64,000 bases of DNA from Oscillospiraceae bacterium (lineage in GTDB: Bacteria; Bacillota; Clostridia; Oscillospirales; Oscillospiraceae): contig WQXS01000005.1 of assembly GCA_009784725.1 (NCBI GenBank), forward strand, positions 1 through 64,000, read 5' to 3'. Below the pieces are notes generated by a model. It saw only the letters and a list, made by a program, of their open reading frames with translations. It was not told the DNA's origin and searched no databases. Shown piece by piece: positions 43,138 to 53,528 of this stretch. The translations under genes and the position numbers were made by a program. Positions within the stretch are counted from its first letter, which is position 1. Each line of letters starts with the position of its first letter.

Positions 43138-43221
43138 AAAATTGAAACAGGGGGACAGGTACAGTGTTTCACTTTAACGTCCGGAAGTGAAACACTGTAC
43201 CTGTCCCCCTGTTTCAATTTT
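43138..43221. repeat. Perfect 37-bp-arm hairpin, GGGGACAGGTACAGTG family
   Basis: Arms 43138-43174 and 43185-43221 are perfect complements (outer AAAATTGAAACAGGGGG, inner ACAGGTACAGTGTTTCACTT) with a 10-nt loop, then a T run. It fills the gap between two convergent genes and should terminate both. A half copy of the arm is at 54918-54955. Confidence 0.88.
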
Positions 43222-43222
43222 T

Positions 43223-44506
43223 TTAATATTTTTTCTTTAGTATTATCATCAGCACTATCCCGGCGGTGGCGAAGATGGAGGCGATGATGAAGGCGGGGTA
43301 CATTAGGTTGATGTCTGCGGCTGCTATGTTTTTGTAGTAGCCGGCTATTTGTGAGGAAATTATTGCGCCGGCGCCGAAACCGAGCAGGATAAAGCCGTAG
43401 TTTGCCGCCATGTTTTTTGGTCCGAAGAGGTCGGCTATCAGAGACGGGAAGGTTCCGAGGATGCCTCCGTAAAAGAATCCGATTAAGGCAATTAAGCCAA
43501 ATACCCAGTAGCCTGTTACAAGGTTAACAAACAGTGACAGGATTGCTGTTCCTGTAAGCAATACAAGAACAGTATTTATTCTTCCGAGCTTGTCGGATAT
43601 TATTCCCCAGAGCAGCCGCCCGAGAGAGTTTGTGACAGATATTGCGATTACGCCAATCGTTGCCGTCTGCGTGAGCCCTTTTGCAAAGGCAATAGGTTTT
43701 GCAAAACCAATCATCATAAGTCCGCCCATACATGCAAACATCAAAGTGAACAGCACAAGATAAAACTGCGGTGTCCTGAGCATCTCCGACGGCGCATAAT
43801 TTTTTGACTCCAGACAGGGGGACGGTTCTCCTGTCTGATTGTGCGTTTCCGACACACTTGTCTTATTTGAATCAGACAGGAGAACCGTCCCCTTGTCTGG
43901 TGGATTCTTTAAGAAAACACTTCCGACCGAGCAGACAACTAAAAATATCGCAGCAAGCACTACTAATGCACGTGGTTCTCCTACGCCTTCACCGCCGAAG
44001 TCTGTTATCATTTTTTCGACGACGGGTGTGAATATTACACCGCCAAAACCAAGTGCGGATACGATGATTCCCGATATAAAACCTTTTTTGTGCGGGAACC
44101 ATTTTTGGACGCAGGCGATTGTTGTAGAGTATGTAAAGCCCATACCTACACCACCCATGCAGCCGTACGTCAACCACAGCACCCAGCCGCTTCCGGGCTG
44201 TACAAAGGATGCAAGGAAAAACCCCAACGATAAAATGATGCCGCCCGTAAACACAACAATACGGGTATTAAACCTTACGGCAAGCTTTCCGCCGAACACG
44301 CTTCCGAGAGAAAGTGTTGCAAGCAGCAAGGAAAACGTGAGACCCGCAGCAGCGTTATCACCATCGAATATGCTCTCGGCGATGCCTGTCTGGAACACAC
44401 TCCATATGTATGCTATTCCGAGCGTCAATTGAATTAATATTGCGGCGGCAACAGGATAAAATGCATGTCTTTTCATTATGCTACGCATAATATACAAAAC
44501 ATGCAT
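43223..44506 (-). CDS. MFS permease of the oxalate/formate antiporter type, with a repeat inserted in its central loop
   Basis: A 427-residue MFS protein with 12 helices. 'GIAYIWSVFQTGI' in helix 1, 'GCMGGVGMGFTYSTTIACVQKWFP' and 'GFISGIIVSALGFGG' are OFA-family marks. Members exchange small mono- or dicarboxylates such as oxalate/formate. The loop between helices 6 and 7 (about residues 203-233, 'PDKGTVLLSDSNKTSVSE...') is encoded by a palindromic repeat (43811-43899) that keeps the frame. The ATG at 44506 has AGGA at a fitting distance. Confidence 0.82.
   Translation of the reverse strand: MHVLYIMRSIMKRHAFYPVAAAILIQLTLGIAYIWSVFQTGIAESIFDGDNAAAGLTFSLLLATLSLGSVFGGKLAVRFNTRIVVFTGGIILSLGFFLASFVQPGSGWVLWLTYGCMGGVGMGFTYSTTIACVQKWFPHKKGFISGIIVSALGFGGVIFTPVVEKMITDFGGEGVGEPRALVVLAAIFLVVCSVGSVFLKNPPDKGTVLLSDSNKTSVSETHNQTGEPSPCLESKNYAPSEMLRTPQFYLVLFTLMFACMGGLMMIGFAKPIAFAKGLTQTATIGVIAISVTNSLGRLLWGIISDKLGRINTVLVLLTGTAILSLFVNLVTGYWVFGLIALIGFFYGGILGTFPSLIADLFGPKNMAANYGFILLGFGAGAIISSQIAGYYKNIAAADINLMYPAFIIASIFATAGIVLMIILKKKY
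43811..43899. repeat. GGGGACGGTTCT palindrome inside a coding region
   Basis: Arms 43811-43840 and 43870-43899 (CAGACAGGGGGACGGTTCTC / GAGAACCGTCCCCTTGTCTG) are complementary with one mismatch and a 29-nt loop. The whole 89-nt element lies inside the MFS gene without a stop in the reading frame used. Confidence 0.9.
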
Positions 44507-44525
44507 TTCCTGTCTACGGTAATAT

Positions 44526-45926
44526 TTACCTAAGTTTTGCCAGCAGCTCCCCTGCTCCTTTGGTGATAGTTTCTATGCACTCACCCTCAAAGGGTGACTT
44601 AATTCCCGCACAGGCAATTAAGTCCGTAAATCTCATTGTCCCCGCTTTTTTCAGAAGGTCGATATAACTTGTCCATGCGGCTTTTTTATTTGACTCCATC
44701 CAGACACGGTACTGGAGCGCACATGACTCTGCAAGACAGTAGTCAATATAATAAAACGGACGCTCATAAATATGTGCCTGGCGCTGCCAGTGTCCGCCGT
44801 TTCCGAAGAAGGGATCACCGTCATAGTCAAGATGCGGTTTGTATTCCATTTCAAGCTTTTTCCATGCCTGCTTGCGCTCGCTTGGGGACATGTCCGGGTT
44901 TTCATACACGATATGCTGAAACTCGTCTACCGTACACCCGTAGGGTATAAACGCAAGTGCCGCTGCAAGCTGCATGTGCAGGAATTTATCTGTTTCATCC
45001 TTAAAGAATGACTGCATCCAGTCAGCTGTAAAAAACTCCATCGACATTGAATGAATCTCGGCTATATCACTTGTATAATCCTGATACTCCACAATATCAA
45101 TATCTCTTGCCATGTATGACGCAAGTGCATGTCCGCATTCATGTGTGAGAACGTCAACATCCTCGCTTGTGCCGTTAAAGTTTGCGAAAATAAACGGCGA
45201 GCCGTAATCGGGGAGGAAATGACAATATCCGCCGCCGGATTTCCCTTCCTTTGCGAGTACGTCGAATAGTTCATTTTCCAGCATGAAATCAAAGAATTCC
45301 TTTGTTTCCGCAGAAAGCTCATCATACATTTTTTTACCCGCTTCGAACATTTCCTCGGGTGTCCCCTTTGGAGTCGGATTGCCGTCGGCATAATAGATAT
45401 CTTCGTCAAAGAACTTCAGGCTTTCGACACCAAGGTCTTTTTGTCTTTGCTCATGCATTTTGCGCAGAAAAGGTACCAAAACCTTTTTGACCTGATCGCG
45501 GAATCTTTTTACCGTAGCCGCATCATAGCTGTTGCGCTCCATTTTGATATATCCGAGCTTTATATAGTTTTCATAACCCATTTTCTGTGCCATGCTGTGG
45601 CGGAGCTTTACCAGCTCGTCATAAATATCGTCTAGTTCCTTTTCATTTTCAACGAAAAACTCCGTACGCTTTTTATATGCGGCTTTGCGTACTTCCCTGT
45701 CTGCAGAAAGCTGGTATGCGCGAAGCTGGGAGAGATTTTGTTTTTTGCCGTCAAAATCAAGGCTTGCCGATGCGAGCAGTTTATTATACTTTGTGCAAAG
45801 AGCGTTTTCCTTCTGCATTTCTTCAATCAGTTTTTCGTCAAAGCCTTTGAGCTTTAGCTCCGCATTAACAAACCATAATTCGCCGAGTTCTTTTTCAAGC
45901 TCGGCCCTAAACGGGGAGTTTATCAT
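44526..45926 (-). CDS. M3 family oligoendopeptidase, C-terminal piece of a frameshifted gene
   Basis: 466 residues covering most of an M3 zinc peptidase. The active site 'LTHECGHALASY' (HExxH, near residue 262) and the third ligand 'EIHSMSMEFF' are intact, as is the substrate loop 'FIPYGCTVDEFQHIVYE'. M3 enzymes trim short peptides in the cytoplasm, fitting the two Opp systems. The natural N-terminus is missing; it is encoded just upstream in another frame (45923-46207). Reading this frame upstream of its ATG gives 'FEKAGVDFYREM', which continues the protein naturally, so one base is missing near 45958-45965. Either a mutation or a sequence error. Confidence 0.85.
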   Translation of the reverse strand: MINSPFRAELEKELGELWFVNAELKLKGFDEKLIEEMQKENALCTKYNKLLASASLDFDGKKQNLSQLRAYQLSADREVRKAAYKKRTEFFVENEKELDDIYDELVKLRHSMAQKMGYENYIKLGYIKMERNSYDAATVKRFRDQVKKVLVPFLRKMHEQRQKDLGVESLKFFDEDIYYADGNPTPKGTPEEMFEAGKKMYDELSAETKEFFDFMLENELFDVLAKEGKSGGGYCHFLPDYGSPFIFANFNGTSEDVDVLTHECGHALASYMARDIDIVEYQDYTSDIAEIHSMSMEFFTADWMQSFFKDETDKFLHMQLAAALAFIPYGCTVDEFQHIVYENPDMSPSERKQAWKKLEMEYKPHLDYDGDPFFGNGGHWQRQAHIYERPFYYIDYCLAESCALQYRVWMESNKKAAWTSYIDLLKKAGTMRFTDLIACAGIKSPFEGECIETITKGAGELLAKLR

Positions 45927-46207
45927 TTCACGGTAAAAATCAACTCCCGCCTTTTCAAATAACGGGCTGTTTCATCAATAAAATCATTCTCTTTATTGTA
46001 GAATTCATCTCTTGTATCAACAGTGTGCCGTATATATACCAGAGCCGACATCGTATATATGTTTTTAAATGTTTTCTTGAACTTTTTGTACTGCTCCATA
46101 ACATCGGATACGCTTTTAGCATTTTTGACCGCCGAAACTATTGATGCGCTTTCCGATATGATTTTTGCCGTATCGGGTCTTTCATATGGTATTTTTGAAA
46201 ATTTCAT
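45923..46207 (-). pseudogene. M3 family oligoendopeptidase, N-terminal piece of a frameshifted gene
   Basis: A 94-residue frame. 'MKFSKIPYERPD', 'YTMSALVYIRHTVDTRDEFYNKENDFIDETAR' is the normal start of M3 oligoendopeptidases of this size. After 'DETAR' the frame leaves the family and stops 13 residues later, overlapping the ATG of the larger piece. Joined, the two would give about 560 residues, the usual length. The GGAGGG ribosome site just upstream marks the true start of the gene. Confidence 0.82.
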
Positions 46208-46281
46208 AACGCCCTCCTGATTTTAAAATATTATTTATGTTTTATCGCAGCCGTTCTTATCTCAACTCTATGGCAGCAACC

Positions 46282-49200
46282 TTACCGCAAATATCTGCTG
46301 AGTTTTTCCATGACCTTGCCTACATCGAGCGGCTTGCCGAGATGGTCGTCCATTCCGGCTGCAAAGCACGCTTCTATATCATCCTTAAATACATTTGCCG
46401 TCATTGCGATTATTGCAATTTTATCTCTTTTGCGGGTCTGAAGCGCACGGATATGCCTTGTTGCCGTCAGACCGTCCATTTGCGGCATTTGCAGGTCCAT
46501 AAGGATAATGTCATATTTTTCCGGCTCGGCGGTGACCATATCTACAGCCTCCCTGCCGTTTTCGGCGCAGTCGATGTTAAGCCCGCTGTCTTCAAGCAGC
46601 GCAATGAGTATTTCACGGTTGATTTCGACATCCTCGGCAACCAGAAGGTTTTTCCCCGTAAATGCACCGCTTTTAATCATACCGTACTCGCCCGTGCTGT
46701 ACTGAGCTGTGCCGGTCTCGCTTGTTTTATTCGCTGAATCCTTGTCTTTTGTACCTGTTCCGAGATATACGGTGAAGAAGAACTTTGCTCCTTTTCCAAG
46801 CTCGGATTCGACCCATATACGCCCGTCCATCATCTGTACAATCCGTTTTGCTATCGCAAGACCAAGCCCTGTTCCGCCGTACGCTCTGCCTGTTTTGCTC
46901 TCTGCCTGTTCGAAAACCTCAAAGAGTTTAGTCTGCTGTTCGGGTGAAATCCCAATACCGTCATCGGTTACTTTCACCTTCAGCTCACAGGTATTAACCC
47001 GCTCCTTTACCAGTGATATATCCATATGGATATTGCCGCCGACCTGGGTAAATTTAACTGCGTTCCATAAAATATTTATCAGTACCTGCGAGAGCCGCTG
47101 TTCATCCCCTGTCAGATAAGCCGGAATTTTCTTGTCAAGCTCAACGGTTAAGGTCTGCTTTTTTTCATCGGCGCGAAAATGAATCATTGTCAGAACTTTT
47201 TCTATCATATGTTCAAAATGGAATTCCGTCGACAGAAGCTCAAGCTTGTTTGCTTCAATTTTTGCCATGTCCAAAATGTCGTTTACCATACCGAGCAAAT
47301 GAGATGAAGCATCGCCGATTTTGTTGAGAGCGTGGGTTTTTTCTTCGATTTCGTATGTTCTTTTACCGATTGCCGTCATGCCGATAATTGCATTGAGCGG
47401 GGTGCGCATTTCATGGCTCATGTTCGAGAGAAACTCGGATTTTGCATGGCTTGCAGCCTCAGCTGCTTCAAGCCGCCTCTGCTCTGTTATGTCGGTGTAA
47501 AAGCCTTCGATTGTGTGGGGTCTGCCTTCTTCGTCATAATCGGTTACATGGCTTCTGTCCCAAATCCATTTTACTGCTCCGTTTTTCGTCACTATCCTGT
47601 ATGTAGTTTCCATCGGCAATCCCTGATAAAGAGTTTCATCCATCAGTTTTTGCAGCATCGGTATATCATCGGGATAAACCACATCAAAATAGTTCATCTG
47701 CGGCTCTCCCATGATTTCTTCACGGGTATATCCGGTAAGGTTAAAGCAGCCTTCACTTAAAAACTTCAACGGATAATCGGGGGGAGTATTTTCGGATTGA
47801 AAAACCATTCCGGGAAGACTGTTGAGCAGAAGCTCCGTACGTTGTACCAGTCTGCGTCTGTTGTTACTCTCAACAAATAATGCGGCGAAGTCTGCAAGCG
47901 ATGATGCAAAGTTACGCTCTTCGTTTGTCCACTCTCTGCCGGTCCGGTACAGGGTTGTTTCATCCTGCTCGATGCAGATGACCCCGACAAGCTTTCCGCT
48001 GACACGGACCGGAGCATCAAGCGTTGCACGCAGCTCGGGGCCGTAATATTTTTCAAATACAGGCGTAAGCGGGTTTGGACTTTGTGCATCGTCTGTAACA
48101 ATAAGACGTTCCGTTTTTAATAATCTGATATACTCATCACTATCGGATAAATCTATTTCCCCGGCGTTGGAGAAGCTTTTTGTTTTGGGGTCATATAGTT
48201 TTACACATTTAAGAGTATCGGTTTCTTCTTCATAATCCCAGACTCCTACTCTGCTTGTATTTAATGCAAGACAGGCAATTTTTACAAGATATTCGGATGC
48301 AGAGTTAATATCGCCCGATAAAAATTCAACGGATTCCATAATAATCGAAAGTGCGTCCGTTAATTTCATTGCGTAGTCATATCTGTCTTTCTGGACCTGC
48401 TCCAATTCCTTGCGTTTTGTTATATCGCGCGCCATTCCCATTACATATGCAATTGCCCCGTCTATTCTGATGGGCATTCTTATTGTTTCATATGTTTTAA
48501 ACGAACCTTTGCTGTCTGCAATTATTTCTTCCTGCTTAACGGGCAAACCGCTTTCGATAACCTTGTGGTTAAGCACATCATAATTTCTCTCAAGTGTGCC
48601 CGGCTCCCATATTTCATTTTCATTTTTTCCTAATATATCCTCTAAACTCAAGCTGTAATTTTCCAGCATCGCCTTGTTTACATGCGTAAAACGCAAATTG
48701 AGGTCCTTTATGTATATAAGGTCGGGAATTGTGTCAAAAAACGTATCAAGCATGGTTGAATGGATTACAAGCGCACGTTTTTTCTCGTCAAAGCCCTCGA
48801 TTATCTGTGACTGCATCAGATTCAGGTTGCTTTCGAGAACATCAAGCTCATTGCCCGGGTTTTGCACCTCTTCCGCTTCAGGCTCAGGCAGTTCTTTTAA
48901 CGAAACCATTATCTTTCGGAAATTCGTAACATTGCCCACAAGTTGTTTAACCGGCTTAAAAATCCATTCCTGAATCATAATGAGATTAATAACTATAGCT
49001 ATTGCAAAAAACACCAGTATTACTGCAGAAAATATTCCGGCAAGAAGTTCTCTTTCCTGCATAACCGTGTCCATCAGAATGTCAATGCAGACAAATGCGG
49101 TAATGCTGCCGTCCGAGCGGTAAACAGGTTCAAATGTTGTCAGGAGCCAACCCCACTGTGAGCGTGATATGTCACGTACCGGATCGGGACCGTAGACCCT

Positions 49201-49644
49201 CTCATTAAACTCCTCATAACTAAGCTCTGTACCGTCACCGAACCATATTTCAAACTCACCGAGCTCCATCGCTGTTTCCGGATCCTCATCGGCGTCAAAA
49301 ACAAACAGCATCCCTCCGTCAATGATTCTTACCACATACACATACAGAACCTCGGGTTTGCTTTGCAGCACTTTCATCAAGTCAATCACCCGCTCATATT
49401 CGCTGTCTTTTTCAAGCGTTTCCAGATACCGGTCAATTGAATCACCGTCGATTGACTCTGAAAGTATTTGTGCAAGCATTTCGGCTTTTTCTGCTTTTTC
49501 ATTAAGCACTCTCGTATTAAAAAGCTGCAGCGATACATATATCATGGCTGCGGCAACCAAAAGAGGTGCAAGAACAAGGATAATTGACAACCTTATTCTG
49601 AGCGATTTATTCCATTTTACTTTTGAGATGCTTTTTTTATTCAT
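46282..49644 (-). CDS. Hybrid sensor histidine kinase (sensor-PAS-GAF-PAS-HisKA-HATPase-REC)
   Basis: A 1120-residue membrane kinase. Helices at about 18-40 and 206-228 flank an extracellular sensor. Then: HAMP-like linker, PAS (about 300-420, '[21 protein letters not shown]'), GAF (about 430-600), PAS with PAC (about 605-730), H-box '[18 protein letters not shown]' (His near 744), N-box '[12 protein letters not shown]', G-boxes '[13 protein letters not shown]' and '[13 protein letters not shown]', and a C-terminal receiver with '[14 protein letters not shown]' (Asp near 1046). Its ATG overlaps the cotH stop (ATGA), so it is translated with the CotH kinase. No separate output protein is adjacent. 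Confidence 0.92.
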   Translation of the reverse strand: MNKKSISKVKWNKSLRIRLSIILVLAPLLVAAAMIYVSLQLFNTRVLNEKAEKAEMLAQILSESIDGDSIDRYLETLEKDSEYERVIDLMKVLQSKPEVLYVYVVRIIDGGMLFVFDADEDPETAMELGEFEIWFGDGTELSYEEFNERVYGPDPVRDISRSQWGWLLTTFEPVYRSDGSITAFVCIDILMDTVMQERELLAGIFSAVILVFFAIAIVINLIMIQEWIFKPVKQLVGNVTNFRKIMVSLKELPEPEAEEVQNPGNELDVLESNLNLMQSQIIEGFDEKKRALVIHSTMLDTFFDTIPDLIYIKDLNLRFTHVNKAMLENYSLSLEDILGKNENEIWEPGTLERNYDVLNHKVIESGLPVKQEEIIADSKGSFKTYETIRMPIRIDGAIAYVMGMARDITKRKELEQVQKDRYDYAMKLTDALSIIMESVEFLSGDINSASEYLVKIACLALNTSRVGVWDYEEETDTLKCVKLYDPKTKSFSNAGEIDLSDSDEYIRLLKTERLIVTDDAQSPNPLTPVFEKYYGPELRATLDAPVRVSGKLVGVICIEQDETTLYRTGREWTNEERNFASSLADFAALFVESNNRRRLVQRTELLLNSLPGMVFQSENTPPDYPLKFLSEGCFNLTGYTREEIMGEPQMNYFDVVYPDDIPMLQKLMDETLYQGLPMETTYRIVTKNGAVKWIWDRSHVTDYDEEGRPHTIEGFYTDITEQRRLEAAEAASHAKSEFLSNMSHEMRTPLNAIIGMTAIGKRTYEIEEKTHALNKIGDASSHLLGMVNDILDMAKIEANKLELLSTEFHFEHMIEKVLTMIHFRADEKKQTLTVELDKKIPAYLTGDEQRLSQVLINILWNAVKFTQVGGNIHMDISLVKERVNTCELKVKVTDDGIGISPEQQTKLFEVFEQAESKTGRAYGGTGLGLAIAKRIVQMMDGRIWVESELGKGAKFFFTVYLGTGTKDKDSANKTSETGTAQYSTGEYGMIKSGAFTGKNLLVAEDVEINREILIALLEDSGLNIDCAENGREAVDMVTAEPEKYDIILMDLQMPQMDGLTATRHIRALQTRKRDKIAIIAMTANVFKDDIEACFAAGMDDHLGKPLDVGKVMEKLSRYLR

Positions 49645-52088
49645 TCTGAAATTCCTTCAATTAAAATATGTGCAATAACATTACCCGAATCATCACAAAG
49701 AAATAACCTTTGTCCCTGACGTGCGTTAAATCCCATTCTTATCTTGTGTAAATCACCGCTGTCTCTGCTGCCTCTTCCGGCGAATTCAAGTGTGCTGCCC
49801 GGTTCAATGCTTGCACCCGGCAGTGCCCATAAAAACGGATTTGTCATATTGTTTGTCATATACAAGCCATCCGTGCCGACGGCGACGGTTCCCGGATTAT
49901 ATAAGGTGCAGCCGTTGCGCTCGGATGAGCCGAATGCTTCCTTGAAGATAAGCAAGGGTATCTCTTCCCTGACAACAAGCTCTACGCTTACAACACCGTC
50001 GACGGCATCTGCTATTGATACAGTAATCTCGGGTGTTTCCAGTATATCACCATTTAAGACCCAGTGGTCAAAAACCGTGTTTTCGGGCAGTGCGGGTCTG
50101 AGCGGTATCACAAGATGGTCGAAATATTTTGAGGACTCACCCTTTTGTGTCCCGATATATGCTATAGCTTCCGGTGAGCTGCCGGTCACTTCAACGGTAA
50201 ACATGCTGTCCTGCCAGCCGAAATGCTCACGCAGGCTTTGGAAGATGTATTCGCTTCGTTTTGAGGCAACCTCAAGCATGTTGTTATGATTATGCGTTAC
50301 AGAACCTATACTTACCCAACCCGCATATTTTTTTGCTGCAAGAGCACGGCTTATTTCATTTTGCGAAGCTCCGAAAAGCTCATCTATAAGGCTGCCGACA
50401 TTTTCCTTTGTTACAATATTTGCGGCAATATCACACATCAGCATACCGAACCTGTCGGCTATTTCGGGGCGTACGAAGAGTGCATTCAGAATGTTGCTGT
50501 ATCTGTCATTACGTGGGTTCATCATTTCCTGAAATGTCGGGCGAAACGCATCTGGCGGGTCTTCATACAGACCTAAAATCCAGTCCATGTCAAATACGAT
50601 ATAACGCCAGCGGCCGTCGAGCTCGTAAGCCATCCCCTCTTCCCAAGGGCCTGTATATCTCCAGAGCTTAAGGTTATTGTTCGGCCAGTCGTGATTTCCC
50701 AGATATGTCTGCAAGGAGTAGTATAAAAGCAGGTTATCAAGGTCAATCAGGTCTTGGAATTCATTAAATATCGCATCCCGGGTAAAATCCTTTGTGTAAA
50801 ATGAGTGCAGAAACTCTATTGCGCTTCTTTCTTCCTCATCATCGGTATCTATCCACAGTTCACCCATTCCGACGATTTGGAAATTTCGTGTCGGAGCGTT
50901 GAATTTATCCTGTAAATACTGCGGATTAACCCGTACCTGCGCCCATGCAAAGCCGTAATATTCGCCGTTTAAAAATACCGCAACGGGCCTTACGGGAGTT
51001 GTTACTTCAAGGCTTGCAAGACGTGCAAGCTCGTAGCTAACTTCGTTTCTGAGCATTCCGAAATCACGGTCATTTGCTCCGTTGCGCAGTATGAGCTGGT
51101 CATATTTTCCAAGCGGTGTTTGAAAACCGTCATTAACCATGTCACCCGGGAAAAAGTCAAAGTGGAATTTTCCGTAGCCATTTTCGTACTCATTTCTTGC
51201 TATAAGTCGTATGGATTTTTGCTGCGCTGCACGTGACCATCCGCCGTGAGTCCTCATTCCTGCTGCCTGTGCAATGACCCTTTTACCGTCCGGCTCAAAA
51301 ACCTCAACAAAAACCGGGCGCTCACCCTCCATACCGCGCCAGTTGAAGTTTGCAGGCGACGGCGGATTTATCGTTTCTCTCGGATTATCCCGCCTGTATT
51401 CAAATCTTGTTCTGCCTTCGACAAATATCCCGGTATCATAATCGTAAAGATGTGTTTCTTCGATTGTCAGTGAAAAAACCAAGGTGTCGAATCTTTCATT
51501 AACTCTCGAGCCGACAAAATATGTATGTATAAACGGACGTGATTCCGTATCTCCATATACAACTACGGCTTTTATTGTAACTGTGTTGATTTCTCTTGAG
51601 GGAGCTTTTATTTCAATCGGCCCGTCATATGCAAATGTTTCAAATGAGAAGCTTTTTACCTTTAACAGCTCTCCCGGCGGAAGCTCTGCACGGGAATCTT
51701 CATCTGCAGCTTGTTTATCCGCTGCTGTGTTTGCAGCGTTAAGTGCCGCTTCCCGCTCAGGTTTTGTTATCGGGTCACTGCCGTCCAAGGTGTAGAATAT
51801 TTCTGCGCCTTCAACCGACGGTATTAATGTTACGCTGATATCGGATGTGTAAAAATGCTCCGTATGTGAAAATGCAAGCTGCAGGTTTATCTTCCCGGCC
51901 GCCTCTTCTTCCCCCTCGGCATCTCCGGAGACGGCACCGTCTGCGGTATCTGCATTCTCAGCCGCCGCAGCAAGCAGCTCAGGTATACCCGCCTGCTCCG
52001 CCGGATAAGCATTAAGCAAAACAACCGACGAAAGCAGTATAAACACCACCGCAGCAATAATAATTATTTTCCTTGTCTCAACCGACAT
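49641..52088 (-). CDS. Secreted CotH-family kinase with chitobiase-like domain
   Basis: An 815-residue protein with an N-terminal membrane helix (IIIIAAVVFILLSSVVLL), an acidic spacer, a chitobiase/hexosaminidase C-like domain ('GAEIFYTLDGSDPI'), and the CotH kinase domain (about 190-650). CotH motifs: 'MRTHGGWSRAAQQKSIRL', 'LILRNGANDRDFGMLRNEV', 'GNHDWPNNNLKLWR' near 468 and 'VFDMDWILGL' near 499 (metal-binding DxD). CotH kinases phosphorylate spore-coat or cell-surface proteins. A lamin-tail-like C-terminal beta domain follows. It lies in a row with DUF4956 and VTC genes, a partnership seen in other Clostridia. Confidence 0.88.
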   Translation of the reverse strand: MSVETRKIIIIAAVVFILLSSVVLLNAYPAEQAGIPELLAAAAENADTADGAVSGDAEGEEEAAGKINLQLAFSHTEHFYTSDISVTLIPSVEGAEIFYTLDGSDPITKPEREAALNAANTAADKQAADEDSRAELPPGELLKVKSFSFETFAYDGPIEIKAPSREINTVTIKAVVVYGDTESRPFIHTYFVGSRVNERFDTLVFSLTIEETHLYDYDTGIFVEGRTRFEYRRDNPRETINPPSPANFNWRGMEGERPVFVEVFEPDGKRVIAQAAGMRTHGGWSRAAQQKSIRLIARNEYENGYGKFHFDFFPGDMVNDGFQTPLGKYDQLILRNGANDRDFGMLRNEVSYELARLASLEVTTPVRPVAVFLNGEYYGFAWAQVRVNPQYLQDKFNAPTRNFQIVGMGELWIDTDDEEERSAIEFLHSFYTKDFTRDAIFNEFQDLIDLDNLLLYYSLQTYLGNHDWPNNNLKLWRYTGPWEEGMAYELDGRWRYIVFDMDWILGLYEDPPDAFRPTFQEMMNPRNDRYSNILNALFVRPEIADRFGMLMCDIAANIVTKENVGSLIDELFGASQNEISRALAAKKYAGWVSIGSVTHNHNNMLEVASKRSEYIFQSLREHFGWQDSMFTVEVTGSSPEAIAYIGTQKGESSKYFDHLVIPLRPALPENTVFDHWVLNGDILETPEITVSIADAVDGVVSVELVVREEIPLLIFKEAFGSSERNGCTLYNPGTVAVGTDGLYMTNNMTNPFLWALPGASIEPGSTLEFAGRGSRDSGDLHKIRMGFNARQGQRLFLCDDSGNVIAHILIEGISE

Positions 52089-52153
52089 TAAATGTTCCCT
52101 TCATTAGTGTTTAGGCGTAGTCGCGGGCGATTTGTAAATCTATGTTAATTGAT

Positions 52154-52813
52154 TTATGCATAATCGCCTGTGTATTCTACTAAAGTTACGGCGTCGACGC
52201 CGGATGTTTGGCGCAGTGGTTCGATGAATGATGTGTCGTTTCTGCGGATGCAAACTTCTGCTGTTACTTCGGAGTAGTCCTTCAGCAGAGTTTTGTTCTT
52301 TATTTTTGCTTTTAGCGGTTTGAGCGCCGTATTTACAGATTCCTCCGCATCATGGTTATAACGGACAATGAGTAAATATGTGCGCTTTTCAATGCGGATA
52401 ATTGTCAGCAGCATATATATAACTGCAATAAAAGCGGTGCCGAGCAGTGCAACAGTATAAAGCTGCGCACCCGCAGTCAGTCCCGCTGCTACACCCCAGA
52501 ACAGAAAGCCGACATCAAGCGGGTCTTTTACTGCGGCACGGAAACGGACGATACTGAGCGCACCGACCATTCCGAGCGTTAAGACAAGATTGCTTCCGAT
52601 TGTGATGATAATAAGTGATGTAATCACACATACCATAACAATAAGCATATTGAAACGGACACTGTAAACAACACTTTTGTTAAAATAACGGTATACGAGA
52701 AAAATAACCGCACCGCAGATAAACGCAACGGTCAGATTAAGCAGAACCTGTGTCCCCGTAAGGCTTTCGAGATGCTGCGGTGTGCTGAGAATTTCAGTAA
52801 GTTGATCCAACAA
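52154..52813 (-). CDS. DUF4956 membrane protein
   Basis: A 219-residue protein with four or five helices ('LLNLTVAFICGAVIFLVY', 'TLGMVGALSIVRFRAAVKDPLDVGFLFWGVAAGLTAGAQ') and a soluble C-terminal ferredoxin-like part. The block 'GALSIVRFRAAVKDP' identifies DUF4956. The family goes with VTC-domain and CotH genes; function unproven. It begins 22 nt after the VTC gene. Confidence 0.87.
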   Translation of the reverse strand: MLDQLTEILSTPQHLESLTGTQVLLNLTVAFICGAVIFLVYRYFNKSVVYSVRFNMLIVMVCVITSLIIITIGSNLVLTLGMVGALSIVRFRAAVKDPLDVGFLFWGVAAGLTAGAQLYTVALLGTAFIAVIYMLLTIIRIEKRTYLLIVRYNHDAEESVNTALKPLKAKIKNKTLLKDYSEVTAEVCIRRNDTSFIEPLRQTSGVDAVTLVEYTGDYA

Positions 52814-52835
52814 TGATGTGTCCCTCCTTATATCC

Positions 52836-53495
52836 TTAAGCTCCGAATCTTTCGCGGGCGTAGCAGTATTTTGACATTGCGGTTTGAATTACCGGAAGTC
52901 CGTCCAGCATTTCTTTTACTACAGACGGAAGATATTTATCGAACTTAACTTCCATCATGCCGCCGGCTCCGGGCGGTGCGCCTTTATAAGGTTCGGGCAG
53001 AAGCTTTTCGGAGCGCAGATTGCTGTCGAAGGTAACACGTACATTTCCCGGCTCATATATATACGCTTCTCTTGTATACGAAAAAACCGCTGAAACCCTA
53101 AGCCGCCGCAGACGGTGAATCGCTGCAACCTTTTGCCAGAGAGGATGCTCGGAGGATAATACAAAACCCATATCACCGTTTGTAATTTGATTAAACTCTT
53201 CTTCGGTCATAACAAGTGAGTTTTTATATGACATTTCACCTTCCTTATGCTTGTTTTCAAAGCGGATAAAAGATAGATCGTCATTGTAAAACCGCACTCT
53301 GTACTTGTCACGTACATGGCTGCCCAGAACCTTTTCATTATAGCAAGTATCGTACTGATCATCAAGATAAAGGTTGTTAACTTCATATACCCCGCCCGAG
53401 TGGCTGTCGGGCCGCATAACCGCAGAAACACGCCGTTTGAGCACCTCCGACGTGTGTATGTTCATAAAAAATTTTAATTCGTTACGAAATTGCAT
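52836..53495 (-). CDS. VTC domain protein, polyphosphate polymerase-like
   Basis: A 219-residue protein of the triphosphate-tunnel fold. Basic and acidic residues lining the tunnel are seen in 'FRNELKFFM', 'YRVRFYNDDLSFIRFENKHKEG', 'SAVFSYTREAY' and the closing 'MMEVKFDKYLP'. In yeast Vtc4 this domain makes polyphosphate from ATP. Here no SPX or membrane domain is attached; the next gene (DUF4956) could supply the membrane part. That it makes polyphosphate is an inference from the fold. Confidence 0.85.
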   Translation of the reverse strand: MQFRNELKFFMNIHTSEVLKRRVSAVMRPDSHSGGVYEVNNLYLDDQYDTCYNEKVLGSHVRDKYRVRFYNDDLSFIRFENKHKEGEMSYKNSLVMTEEEFNQITNGDMGFVLSSEHPLWQKVAAIHRLRRLRVSAVFSYTREAYIYEPGNVRVTFDSNLRSEKLLPEPYKGAPPGAGGMMEVKFDKYLPSVVKEMLDGLPVIQTAMSKYCYARERFGA

Positions 53496-53528
53496 TTTAC
53501 TTTCTCAGTTTAATTAATTTTTTGAGTA

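Noticed and set aside
45923..46207. Independent small gene before the M3 peptidase
   Set aside because: Its sequence is the normal N-terminus of M3 enzymes, so it is one half of a frameshifted gene.
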